Shown piece by piece: positions 27,765-35,998 of a stretch of 64,000 bases of DNA. Each line of letters begins with the position of its first letter. Position 1 is the first letter of the stretch. Under the pieces are notes generated by a model. The model made no database searches and was not told where the DNA came from. It worked only from the letters and a program-made list of their open reading frames with translations. The position numbers were made by a program, and so were the translations under genes. The DNA comes from Streptomyces alanosinicus (GTDB lineage Bacteria; Actinomycetota; Actinomycetes; Streptomycetales; Streptomycetaceae), in contig NZ_BMVG01000003.1 in NCBI RefSeq assembly GCF_014650595.1, forward strand, positions 1 to 64,000. Direction: 5' to 3'.

Positions 27765-28886
27765 ATGACGTCGGACATCGACCAGAACACCCTGCGCCGC
27801 CGCGGGACCGGCCTGCGCGCCCACGACCCCGCACGTTCCTACGGAGGCCACACCCTCTACACGCCCATCGCGGGCGAGGGCGAGGTGTACCTCGTCGACA
27901 TCCACGGCGAGACCGTCCACGAATGGCACCTGGCCCACCCACCCGGCCGCCACGCCCAGCTCCTGCCCGACGGAACGCTCTTCTACCAGGGCAAGGACAC
28001 AGCCACCGACCCGCTGTTCCCGATCTGGGAGGTCTACCACGGCGGCATCCTCCAACTCGTCGCCCCCGACGGCACGGTGTTGCGCGAGGCCCGGCACCCC
28101 TTCCACCACCACGACGCCAGCGTGCTGCGCAACGGCAACCTGATCCTCCTGGCCGTCGAACCGATCCCCGACCACCTCGCCGCACGCATCCCCGGAGGCG
28201 TACCGGGCTCGGAGGCACCCGGCGGGCACGTCTGGGGAGACGTGATCTACGAGATGACCTGGGACGGCGAAGTCCTATGGCGCTGGGCCTCCTTCGAGCA
28301 CCTGCCCCTCGAAGACACGCCCCTGAACCCCCACTTCGCCCGCGAGCACTGGCCCATGGCCAACACCGTCAACGAACTCGCCGACGGCAGCATCATGGTG
28401 GGCTTCCGCAGCGCCTCCACCACCGTGATCGTCGACCGCCCGACGGGCGAGATCACCTGGACCCTGGGCCCGAACGTCCTCGCCCAGCAGCACTACCCGC
28501 ACGAACTGTCCTCGGGCACGATCCTCGTCTTCGACAACGGCTCCTACCGGGACACCACGTCCGTCCCCTACAGCCGTGTCATCGAGATCGACCGGACCAG
28601 CCACCGGATCCTCTGGTCCTACGAGGACAACCCGCCCCAGAACTTCTACAGCCCGTACATGTCCAGCGCCCAGCGCCTGCCCAACGGCAACACCTTCGTC
28701 GCCGAGGGCTCCTTCGGCCGCCTCTTCGAGATCACGCACGAGGGCGATGTCGTGTGGGAGTACGTCGTCCCGCACTTCGGGACCTTCGGCACGGGCGTCG
28801 GCCTGGAATCGTCACGCGGCGCCCAGAACGCCGTCTTCCGCGCCTACCGCTACGGGCCGGACCGGCTGCCCTGGCTGGAACGCTGA
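27765..28886 (+). CDS. Arylsulfotransferase-like (ASST) beta-propeller protein
   Basis: 373 residues, no signal peptide. The repeated pattern G-x-V-x-x-E-W, H-H-D-A-S-V-L-R-N-G-N and M-A-N-T-V-N-E-L-A-D-G-S is that of the ASST propeller family, which moves sulfate groups between phenolic compounds in characterised members. The key His residues cannot be assigned with certainty. It starts 20 bases after the binding-protein gene and so belongs to the ABC operon, hinting at import and processing of a sulfated or sulfonated compound. The gap 28887-29098 shows no gene. Confidence 0.75.
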   Translation: MTSDIDQNTLRRRGTGLRAHDPARSYGGHTLYTPIAGEGEVYLVDIHGETVHEWHLAHPPGRHAQLLPDGTLFYQGKDTATDPLFPIWEVYHGGILQLVAPDGTVLREARHPFHHHDASVLRNGNLILLAVEPIPDHLAARIPGGVPGSEAPGGHVWGDVIYEMTWDGEVLWRWASFEHLPLEDTPLNPHFAREHWPMANTVNELADGSIMVGFRSASTTVIVDRPTGEITWTLGPNVLAQQHYPHELSSGTILVFDNGSYRDTTSVPYSRVIEIDRTSHRILWSYEDNPPQNFYSPYMSSAQRLPNGNTFVAEGSFGRLFEITHEGDVVWEYVVPHFGTFGTGVGLESSRGAQNAVFRAYRYGPDRLPWLER

Positions 28887-29098
28887 GGCCGGGACCTGGG
28901 CTACGGCGCCGCGGCATGTCCCGGCGGTGAAGACGTCGGCCGAGTGCCGTCACAGCTGAGGCACGGCGGATGAGCCGATCCGGGCAGCGGGCTGGAGCCG
29001 CGGGTGCCGCAGTGCGACGGAGGTGTTGATCCGCCGGGTGAGGCAGGGGGTGGCGGAGCGGTATGTCACCGAGTTGCGGCCCTGGCCGGAGGAGCGTT

Positions 29099-30280
29099 TC
29101 AGAGTGTCGGCAGGCCGAGCGCGATCATGGTGGACGACAGTCCGTGCCAGGTGCGTACGTCCCAGTCGGTGAGTTGCTGCCAGCGCTGAAGGCGGTACTT
29201 CACGGTGTTCGGATGCACGTGCAGGACGCGGGCTGTCGCGGTGAGCGAGAAGCCGTTCTCGGCGAACCTGAGCACGGTCTCTGCCAGGTCGGGGTGTTGT
29301 TGCGCGGCCTCTCGGCGCGGTTCGAGCAGCACCGCGAAGCGTTGCGCCGTGGGCGCCAAGGTGGCGAGCAGCCAGTGGTCTGCGAAGGATTTCACCTGTC
29401 CCGGATCCGTCAGGGGCAGCGCCGCTCTCGCGTCCGCCATGCTCATCGCGGCGCCGGGGAGCCCGGTCCGCGGCAGGCCGATGCCGAAGCTCGCGTCAGG
29501 GTTCTGCCGCTGGGCCGCTTCGACCACGGCCTGCGGCGAGATGTCCTGGACCAGGGCGATCATGAGGTTGCCGCGGGTCGCGCAGCGCAGCGTGCCCGGC
29601 CACCGGCGGTGCCGCAGATCCATCATGCGCTCGTCGGTCCAGGCCTCGGCCGGTGAGCACAGTGCCTGGAACCCGCCGGCAGGGTCGAAGGTGAGGGCAG
29701 CAGCCAGTTGCTCGAGGTCGACGCCGGCGGGCGCGGCGGTGGCAAGTCCGTCGAGGAACTGGTGGGTCAGCCTCAGGAGCGTGGCATCGGCAGCGCGGAC
29801 GGCAACGCCGTACGCCTCGGCGGCCGCGCTGCTGGAAGCCTGCACCCACGTCCAGACCATCCCGACGATCGACAGGAGTTGCGCGCCGGCCCGGGTGTCG
29901 TGCGACTGAGCACGCGCGAGCAGCACGTTCCACATCTCGCGGTAGCCGACGTGGTAGGCCTCGATGAGGGCATGCAGCGGCAGGCCGGTGGCGGCGCGTT
30001 CGGCTCCGAGCGCATGTGCGGCCTCGACCTCTTCGCGGGTGGGCGAGCGGCGTGCGGCCACGCCGGTCAGCAGTCCCTGGTAGTGACGGGTGACGTCGCG
30101 TTCCTGCTGCTCGCGGTCCACGATTCTGTAGCTCGGGATCTCGAGCCGTATGCGGTCGACGATCCTCGGGATCACCGTGGGCAGTTCTGCGGCGAGTGAT
30201 GCGCAGAGTTCGACGACGGGCTGCCACGCCGCGGCGGTGTCGCCCTGCGCCCCGGCCCCTTCGGTCACGGGCTCCACCAT
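29099..30280 (-). CDS. PucR/CdaR-type transcriptional regulator
   Basis: 393 residues from ATG 30280 (GGAGGGG upstream). An N-terminal helical domain (~15-170, resembling RsbRD-like sensory modules, LIEAYHVGYREMW), a GGDEF-like middle region and a C-terminal PucR HTH (~330-390, LRFAENGFSLTATARVLHVH then PNTVKYRLQRW) are visible. It is divergent from the amino-acid dehydrogenase gene, with a 259-base intergenic region containing a strong dyad, so it probably controls the mandelate-type cluster (inference). Confidence 0.85.
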   Translation of the reverse strand: MVEPVTEGAGAQGDTAAAWQPVVELCASLAAELPTVIPRIVDRIRLEIPSYRIVDREQQERDVTRHYQGLLTGVAARRSPTREEVEAAHALGAERAATGLPLHALIEAYHVGYREMWNVLLARAQSHDTRAGAQLLSIVGMVWTWVQASSSAAAEAYGVAVRAADATLLRLTHQFLDGLATAAPAGVDLEQLAAALTFDPAGGFQALCSPAEAWTDERMMDLRHRRWPGTLRCATRGNLMIALVQDISPQAVVEAAQRQNPDASFGIGLPRTGLPGAAMSMADARAALPLTDPGQVKSFADHWLLATLAPTAQRFAVLLEPRREAAQQHPDLAETVLRFAENGFSLTATARVLHVHPNTVKYRLQRWQQLTDWDVRTWHGLSSTMIALGLPTL

Positions 30281-30387
30281 GGCCCCTCCCGATATGTGGA
30301 TTTCGTAGTGCTCTCTCTCGCGATTGCATGGCAGCGGCGCTGCGACCACGCCTCGACGATAGGAGATCAAGAACTCGCACGCTGCAC

Positions 30388-30406
30388 TTTTGTGGACTTC
30401 ACAAAA
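30388..30406. promoter_or_regulatory. Palindrome in the divergent promoter region of the mandelate-type cluster
   Basis: TTTTGTG GACTT CACAAAA is a perfect 7-bp dyad with a 5-base centre, flanked by GCAC and, after three bases, GTGC. It stands out as AT-rich between the PucR-type gene (start 30280) and the dehydrogenase gene (start 30540), a natural operator candidate for the adjacent regulator. Confidence 0.55.
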
Positions 30407-30539
30407 ACGGTGCGGGGAAGTTCTCGGATTCGGTTCTGGTCCCGCTGACCGGCCGTCAGCAGGCTGGAAGCGGACGCCGCAGGGGCCTGGCCTGGCCCCC
30501 GGCGAGGGGTCCTGAAGATCCGGGTGCACGGGAGGACGC

Positions 30540-31607
30540 GTGGAGACTCCGATGGAGTTCAGTCATGAATCGGTCGTGGTGCGACGCGGGCGGCGAAGCC
30601 GGCTGCCGATCGTCGTCGCAGTGCACTCCACTGCTCTCGGCCGTGCGGTCGGCGGCTGCCGGATGTGGGCGTACAACAGCTGGGAGGACGGCCTGCGCGA
30701 CGCGCTGCGCCTGTCGGAGGGCATGACCCGTAAGTGCGCTGCCGCCGGACTGCCGAACGGCGGCGGCAAGACGGTCGTGGTCCTTCCCACCGGGCGGAGC
30801 CTCACCGCGGACGAACGCCGCGCGGCGCTGCACGATGTCGGCGACATCGTGGCGGAGTTCGGCGGCGCCTACGTGACCGGTCCCGACGCGGGGACCGGAC
30901 CGGCCGACATGGCGGTCATCGGCGAACGGACCGAGCACGTGTTCTGCCGGCCGCAGGCCGCCGGCGGAAGTGGTGACCCCTCGCCGTTCACGGCCCTGGG
31001 CGTCGTCGCCGCGCTGCGCTCGACCTGCCTGGCGCTGTTCGGCTCGCCGGCCTTGGCGGGCAGGAAATTCGCGGTGATCGGTCTCGGACACGTCGGGGAG
31101 CAGATCGCCCGGCAGTTGGCGGCCGCGGGAGCCGGCCTGATCCTGAGCGACGTCGACCCGGCGAAGCGCTCCCTCAGCGCGGAACTGGGCGCGGTGTTCG
31201 CTGCACCCGACGTGGCGGCCACCGCCGAGGTGGACGTGCTCGTCCCCGCCGCGCTCGGCGGCCTGCTGACCCGGGATCTGGTGGCGCGGCTGCGCTGCGG
31301 CGCGGTGGCGGGCGCGGCCAACAACCAACTGGCCGATCCCGGCGTGGCGGAGCTGTTGCGGGAGCGCGAGATCCTCTGGGCCCCCGACTACATCGCCAAC
31401 GCCGGCGGTGTCGTCAACGCGGTCTCCCGCGAAGTCCTGGGCGACGAACCGGAGGAAGCGGTCAAGCGTATCGAGTCGATCGCCGACACGCTGACCGGCC
31501 TGTTCGAAACGGCCGCGCGCACGAAGATCACGACCGCGCAGGCCGCCGACGACCTCGCGCGCCGGCGCCTTGCCGCACCGGTTCCCACCGCGCCGGAACC
31601 GGCATGA
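30540..31607 (+). CDS. Leucine/phenylalanine/valine-type amino-acid dehydrogenase
   Basis: 355 residues from GTG 30540 with GGAGGA just upstream. Catalytic landmarks are intact: MTRKCAAAGLPNGGGK carries both active-site lysines, and Y-V-T-G-P-D-A-G-T-G the catalytic Asp region. The NAD domain has GLGHVGEQIA. The family interconverts branched or aromatic alpha-keto acids and L-amino acids. In this setting it could aminate an aryl-glyoxylate, replacing the HpgT aminotransferase found in glycopeptide clusters. This is inference; leucine or valine catabolism is the alternative. It overlaps the exporter by four bases. Confidence 0.85.
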   Translation: METPMEFSHESVVVRRGRRSRLPIVVAVHSTALGRAVGGCRMWAYNSWEDGLRDALRLSEGMTRKCAAAGLPNGGGKTVVVLPTGRSLTADERRAALHDVGDIVAEFGGAYVTGPDAGTGPADMAVIGERTEHVFCRPQAAGGSGDPSPFTALGVVAALRSTCLALFGSPALAGRKFAVIGLGHVGEQIARQLAAAGAGLILSDVDPAKRSLSAELGAVFAAPDVAATAEVDVLVPAALGGLLTRDLVARLRCGAVAGAANNQLADPGVAELLREREILWAPDYIANAGGVVNAVSREVLGDEPEEAVKRIESIADTLTGLFETAARTKITTAQAADDLARRRLAAPVPTAPEPA

Positions 31608-32794
31608 ATCCCCGGGTATACGTGCTGGCCCTGGCCACTTTCACCGTCGGCACCGAGGGGTATGTCATCGCCGGCGTGCTGCCGGAGGTCGCGCACTCCA
31701 TGCATGTGTCCGTGTCGGTGTGCGGGCAGCTGGTCACGGTCTTCGCGCTGGTCTACGCCCTGGGCGGGCCGCCGCTGATCGGCGCGTTCCGCAGAGTGCC
31801 GCCGAAGTCGGTGCTGATCGGGGCCATGCTGGCTTTCGCGCTCAGCAACGCCCTCGCGGCGTGCGCACTCGACTATGCCGTACTCGCCGCGGCGCGCGTG
31901 CTGGCCGCGTTGAGCGCGGCCCTGCTGGCCGCGCCGGCCGCCGCCGCCGCGGCGGCGCTGTGCCGTCCGCAGGACATGCCCAACGCGATCGCGGTCACCG
32001 CCAGCGGCAACGCGCTGGCGCTCACTCTGGGCGCGCCGATCGGCACCTTGATCGGCGGGCTGTTCGGCTGGCGGGGTACGTTCCTGTTCGTCACGGTCCT
32101 GGCGCTGGTCACTGCGTTGATGCTGGCGGCTTTGCTGCCGACGGTGCCGGTGGCTCCCGTCGGCACCGGCCGGGCCGAACTGCTGCGCAACCCGGCCGTC
32201 CGGTGGAGTCTGCTGACCACCTTCGGGGTCTTCCTCGCCGCGTACTGCACCTACACGTATCTTGCGCCGGTCGTCGAGCGGGCGACCGGGATGGGAAGCC
32301 AGGGTGTCGCTGCGCTGATGATCGTCTTCGGTGCGGGTGCGTTGCTGGCCGGGCGCACGATCGGCAGGATCCTGGTCAAGGTGCCCGTGGCACGGGTGCT
32401 GTGCGTGGCTCTCTCGCTGATGGCGCTGCTCCTCGCGGCCATTGCCGTCGGCACCGCCTGGCATCCCCGCACCACCGCGGCGATCGCCGCGTTTCCGGTG
32501 CTGTTCTGCCTGGGTGCCGCCTGGTGCTGCGGCGGGGTCTCCCAGCAGACACGGATCGCCGCCCTGGCGCCCGCGCAGCGGTCCCTGGCGCTGGGGGTGC
32601 ACTTCTCCGTGCAGTTCCTGGGAGTCGCCGTCGGCGGTGCTGTCGGCGGCCTCGCCCTGTCGACGGGGGGACCGGTGGCCGTTCCAACCCTGTCTGCGCT
32701 GATCGCGTGCGTATCGCTGCTCTCCGTGCGGCGGACCGTTCCGGAACCGGCCGAGACGCCGGCTCGCGAGGCGCCCGCGACGATCCCGCGGTGA
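31604..32794 (+). CDS. MFS transporter, DHA1-type 12-TM
   Basis: 396 residues, twelve predicted helices; ATG 31604 overlaps the dehydrogenase stop (ATGA). VYVLALATFTVGTEGYVIAG in TM1 and the motif near the end of TM2/3 resemble the Bcr/AraJ-like DHA1 exporters (YdhP/sugar-efflux group). Tight coupling with the dehydrogenase suggests export of the cluster product or self-protection. Import of a precursor cannot be excluded. Confidence 0.85.
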   Translation: MNPRVYVLALATFTVGTEGYVIAGVLPEVAHSMHVSVSVCGQLVTVFALVYALGGPPLIGAFRRVPPKSVLIGAMLAFALSNALAACALDYAVLAAARVLAALSAALLAAPAAAAAAALCRPQDMPNAIAVTASGNALALTLGAPIGTLIGGLFGWRGTFLFVTVLALVTALMLAALLPTVPVAPVGTGRAELLRNPAVRWSLLTTFGVFLAAYCTYTYLAPVVERATGMGSQGVAALMIVFGAGALLAGRTIGRILVKVPVARVLCVALSLMALLLAAIAVGTAWHPRTTAAIAAFPVLFCLGAAWCCGGVSQQTRIAALAPAQRSLALGVHFSVQFLGVAVGGAVGGLALSTGGPVAVPTLSALIACVSLLSVRRTVPEPAETPAREAPATIPR

Positions 32795-32838
32795 TCACCA
32801 CGCGGGAGTGAGCAGTGGGACCAGCCCGGAAAGTTACT

Positions 32839-32870
32839 CAGAAGCGCCTTCGCATGCGGAGGCGCTTCTG
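32839..32870 (+). terminator. Hairpin after the MFS gene
   Basis: CAGAAGCGCCT and AGGCGCTTCTG form a perfect 11-bp stem with a 10-base loop, 44 bases after the MFS stop. It separates the dehydrogenase-exporter unit from the next operon. The remainder to 33249 is relatively AT-rich, contains no gene I can support, and probably holds the promoter of the dioxygenase operon. Confidence 0.6.
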
Positions 32871-33249
32871 GTGTGTGAAGGGTTGCTCCTGGGGCGCGGA
32901 GGCTTCGACGAGTTGGCACCGCCGTTCGGTGAAATCCACAGAATGGCAAGCCTCAGATGTGCGAGAACTGCAACCGGCGATTACGTATTGCCTGCTCGGC
33001 GCGGACAAGATGTGCCGTGAAACAAGGACTTAATATCGACTCCGTTGTGCTGCCGAATGCGGCCATTGTCAAGTCGCCCGAGGGGCCTGTAAGTTCGAGT
33101 TGAACGAGCAACAAAGGGCCCGCGGCTCTCCTCATCCGAGCCGCGGCTGCCAATAGGGTGCGTCAGCCGCAGGTCAGGGCGTTCTGGGGGATTTCTTATT
33201 CGAAGTCCCCTCTGATTTGGGTTGACTTCAAAGCGTTTGGAGAGCTGCC

Positions 33250-34326
33250 ATGCAAGTTTTGCGTGATGCTCGGTTGGATCACGTCGAGTTCTATGTCAAA
33301 GACATTGACGCGACCGTCAAAGATCTCGTGTCGAAATACGCCTTCCAGATAGCGGGAACGTCGAGCGCGAGCATCCAGTCCCACCGCTCGATTGCGTTGA
33401 GGCAAGGGGGCATCGTGCTCCTGCTCACCCAGGGGCTGACCGAGGATTCCCCGGTGTCCGCCTGGGTCCGCACCCATGGCGACGGCGTGGCCAACATCTG
33501 GCTGCGCACGCCGTCGGTCGATGCGGCCTTCGCGGAGGCCGTGGCCAACGGCGCCGAAGCCGTGCTTCAGCCGGTCGAGCGCGCCGGTGTGCTGGTCGCC
33601 GGTTTCGGTGCGTTCGGCGATGTCCAGCACGGCCTGGTCGAACGCCCCGATGATGCCGCACCTGGCCAACTGCCGCCGGGCATCGTCCCGGCACCGGAGT
33701 CTGCAGCGCAAGTGCCCGCGGAATTCGGTGTGCTGGACCACTTCGCCTACCTCGTCGGAGCCGGCGACCTTCGGAACGCGGTGAAGTTCTATGAATCCGT
33801 CCTGGGTTTCTCGGTGATCTTCGAGGACCGGACCATGGTCGGCGGTCAGGGCATGGATTCCCAGGTCGTGCGCAACGCCGCGGGCGACGTCACGTTCACC
33901 ATCGTCGAGTCCGCCGCGAAGCCGGGGCAGTCCCTGGACTTCATCGCGGAGTTCGTGCAGAACCACGCCGGGCCCGGGGTCGAGCACATCGCGTTCAGCT
34001 GCGCGGACATCGTGACGGCCGTTCAGAAGCTGCGCGGGCGCGGGGTGGACTTCCTCGACACTCCGGGCGCTTACTACGACCTGCTGCCGGACCGCCTCGG
34101 CGGCGTAGCGCGTCACGAGCTCAAGCAACTGCGCGAACTGGGCATCCTCGCCGACCGGGACCACGGCGGCGAGTTGTTCCAGATCTTCACGCACTCCACG
34201 CATCCGCGCAACACCTTCTTCTTCGAGGTGATCGAGCGGGTCGGTGCCGAGACCTTCGGCAAGGGCAACGTCAAGGCGTTGTTCGAGGCCAGGAAGGCGG
34301 AGCGGAGCCAGCGGGAGGAACGGTGA
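33250..34326 (+). CDS. 4-Hydroxymandelate synthase-like dioxygenase (HmaS/HPPD family)
   Basis: 358 residues. ATG 33250 follows GGAGAG by 5 bases. The two-domain vicinal-oxygen-chelate fold carries the Fe(II) triad at His164 (LDHFAY), His246 (VEHIAF) and Glu326 (FFEVIER). Extended similarity to HmaS is visible (KYAFQIAGTS, HRSIALRQGG, TPGAYYDLLPDR, ADRDHGGELFQIFTHSTHPR). HmaS converts (4-hydroxy)phenylpyruvate to (4-hydroxy)mandelate. HPPD, making homogentisate, is the alternative, but the immediately following hydroxy-acid oxidase favours HmaS. The actual keto-acid substrate is open. Confidence 0.85.
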   Translation: MQVLRDARLDHVEFYVKDIDATVKDLVSKYAFQIAGTSSASIQSHRSIALRQGGIVLLLTQGLTEDSPVSAWVRTHGDGVANIWLRTPSVDAAFAEAVANGAEAVLQPVERAGVLVAGFGAFGDVQHGLVERPDDAAPGQLPPGIVPAPESAAQVPAEFGVLDHFAYLVGAGDLRNAVKFYESVLGFSVIFEDRTMVGGQGMDSQVVRNAAGDVTFTIVESAAKPGQSLDFIAEFVQNHAGPGVEHIAFSCADIVTAVQKLRGRGVDFLDTPGAYYDLLPDRLGGVARHELKQLRELGILADRDHGGELFQIFTHSTHPRNTFFFEVIERVGAETFGKGNVKALFEARKAERSQREER

Positions 34327-35462
34327 CGGAGGTGACGGAGGCCGGGCAACCGAGTCGGCCGCAATCCGTGGCCGAGTTCTCCGACGCGGCCTGCGACGTG
34401 ATATCGCCCGCCGCCTGGGATTTCATCTCTGGCGGCAGCGGTGCCGAGCGGAGCGTGGCGGCCAATCTGCGCGCCTTCGACAACCTGTATGTGGCGCCGC
34501 GGATGCTGCGGGACGTATCGCATGTGTCGACCGCATCCCGCCTGGTCGGCACCGAAGCGAGCCTGCCGGTGGCCATCGCGCCGATGGCCTACCACGGGCT
34601 GGTACATCCGCAGAGCGAGGCGGCCACCGCACGCGCGGCGAAGACGGCGGGCGTACCGTTCACCGTGGCGATGCTCAGCGGGACACCGGTGGAGCGCATC
34701 GCCGAGTCGGGTGCCGACCTGTGGTTCCAGCTGTATTGGCTGCGGGACCGGGGCGCCACGAAGGAACTGGTGAGCCGGGCCGAAGCCGCGGGCTGCCAGG
34801 CGCTCATGCTCACCGTCGACGTGCCCCGACTGGGCCGCCGCCTCAAAGACCAGCGCAACGGCTTCGCGCTGCCGCCCGACGTCTACGCCGCCCACTTCCG
34901 CGGCGAGGCCGCGATCGGAGCGCAACGGGCCTCGGCCGAAGGTTCGGCCGTCGCCTCGCACACCACCGTGATGTTCGACCCCTCATTGGCGTGGAGCGAC
35001 ATCGAATGGCTGCGGGAGCGCACCCGGCTGCCGCTCGTCGTGAAGGGCATCCTGACTCGCGAGGACGCCCTCATGGCGACGCGCTCGGGCGTGGACGCGC
35101 TGGTGGTCTCCAATCACGGCGGGCGTCAGCTCGACGGAGCCGTGCCCGGACTCACGGTGCTGCCGGAGATCCGGGCCGCAGTGGGAGACACGGTGGAAGT
35201 ACTCGTCGACGGCGGCATCCGATCAGGCTCGGACGTACTCAAGGCCCTGGCTCGCGGCGCCGACGGCGTCCTGCTGGGGCGGCCGATCCTTTACGGGCTC
35301 GCCGTCGGCGGCGAGTCGGGCGTCGACGCCGTGCTGTCGCTGCTGCGCGAGGAACTCGAGACGGATCTCGCCCTGTCCGGCTGCCGTACCGTCGGCGAGG
35401 CCGCCCACCTGACAACCTACGAATTCAGCGCTTCCAGCAGTACGGGGACTGCATCATGGTGA
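34323..35462 (+). CDS. FMN-dependent alpha-hydroxy-acid oxidase (hydroxymandelate oxidase-like)
   Basis: 379 residues; GTG 34323 overlaps the dioxygenase stop (GTGA). The TIM-barrel family motifs are present: the FMN-phosphate loop DGGIRSGSDVLKALARGADG and the catalytic base His265 in SNHGGRQLDG. The family includes lactate, glycolate and (S)-mandelate oxidases. Directly after an HmaS-like gene, oxidation of mandelate to benzoylformate is the natural inference, as in hydroxyphenylglycine pathways. The last seven bases overlap the next gene. Confidence 0.87.
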   Translation: MTEVTEAGQPSRPQSVAEFSDAACDVISPAAWDFISGGSGAERSVAANLRAFDNLYVAPRMLRDVSHVSTASRLVGTEASLPVAIAPMAYHGLVHPQSEAATARAAKTAGVPFTVAMLSGTPVERIAESGADLWFQLYWLRDRGATKELVSRAEAAGCQALMLTVDVPRLGRRLKDQRNGFALPPDVYAAHFRGEAAIGAQRASAEGSAVASHTTVMFDPSLAWSDIEWLRERTRLPLVVKGILTREDALMATRSGVDALVVSNHGGRQLDGAVPGLTVLPEIRAAVGDTVEVLVDGGIRSGSDVLKALARGADGVLLGRPILYGLAVGGESGVDAVLSLLREELETDLALSGCRTVGEAAHLTTYEFSASSSTGTASW

Positions 35463-35998
35463 AGGGCATCATCAAGACGCTCGGACCGTCGGGGACGGAC
35501 GCGCACGCGGAGGCCGTCCGCATCGGGGGCGAGAACATCGAGCTCTTCCCCTCCTTCCGCGCCGCCATCGACGATTCCGAGACACGCGGCGGCAGGGCGC
35601 TGGTCGCCGCCGGGTATCTGGACATGAACAACGGGTCATTGGTCGACTCCTGGGTCGACCTTCATTTCAGCAAGCTGCGTTCGATGACGATGGTCGGGGT
35701 CTGGGAGTCGCCGACCAAGCCCATGTGCGTCGCGGTCCATTCGGACTTCTCCGGCGGGATCGCGGACATCCGCTCGGCGGCGTCTCACCCGGCCACCCTG
35801 GAGTTCGTGCGCGAGCACATGCCGGTCGACGTGGTGGTCTCGACGGTGCGGGCGAAGCCGGAAGCCGCACGGCTGGTGAGCGAGCAGGCCGTCGATGCCT
35901 GCATCGGATCGGTGGACGTCGTCGAATCCATCGAGAATCTGAAGATCTTGAAGAAGCTGGAGGCGACGATGGTGTGGTGCCTGTATGAGCATCGCTGA
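35456..35998 (+). CDS. Short prephenate-dehydratase/BacA-like protein
   Basis: 180 residues from ATG 35456. IKTLGPSGTDAHAEA is the N-terminal signature of prephenate-processing enzymes, and the protein has the single catalytic domain without a regulatory ACT domain. I cannot find the Thr-Arg-Phe motif that aromatising prephenate dehydratases carry; the corresponding C-terminal part reads LKKLEATMVWCLYEH. BacA/AerD/SalX decarboxylases share the short length and lack that motif, yielding a dihydro-hydroxyphenylpyruvate. So it may supply phenylpyruvate or a non-aromatic analogue. It overlaps genes on both sides, implying a single transcript. Confidence 0.6.
   Translation: MVKGIIKTLGPSGTDAHAEAVRIGGENIELFPSFRAAIDDSETRGGRALVAAGYLDMNNGSLVDSWVDLHFSKLRSMTMVGVWESPTKPMCVAVHSDFSGGIADIRSAASHPATLEFVREHMPVDVVVSTVRAKPEAARLVSEQAVDACIGSVDVVESIENLKILKKLEATMVWCLYEHR

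Noticed and set aside
28887..29189. Short open frames between the ASST and PucR genes
   Set aside because: No ribosome binding site, no recognisable similarity, and partial overlap with the PucR gene on the other strand.
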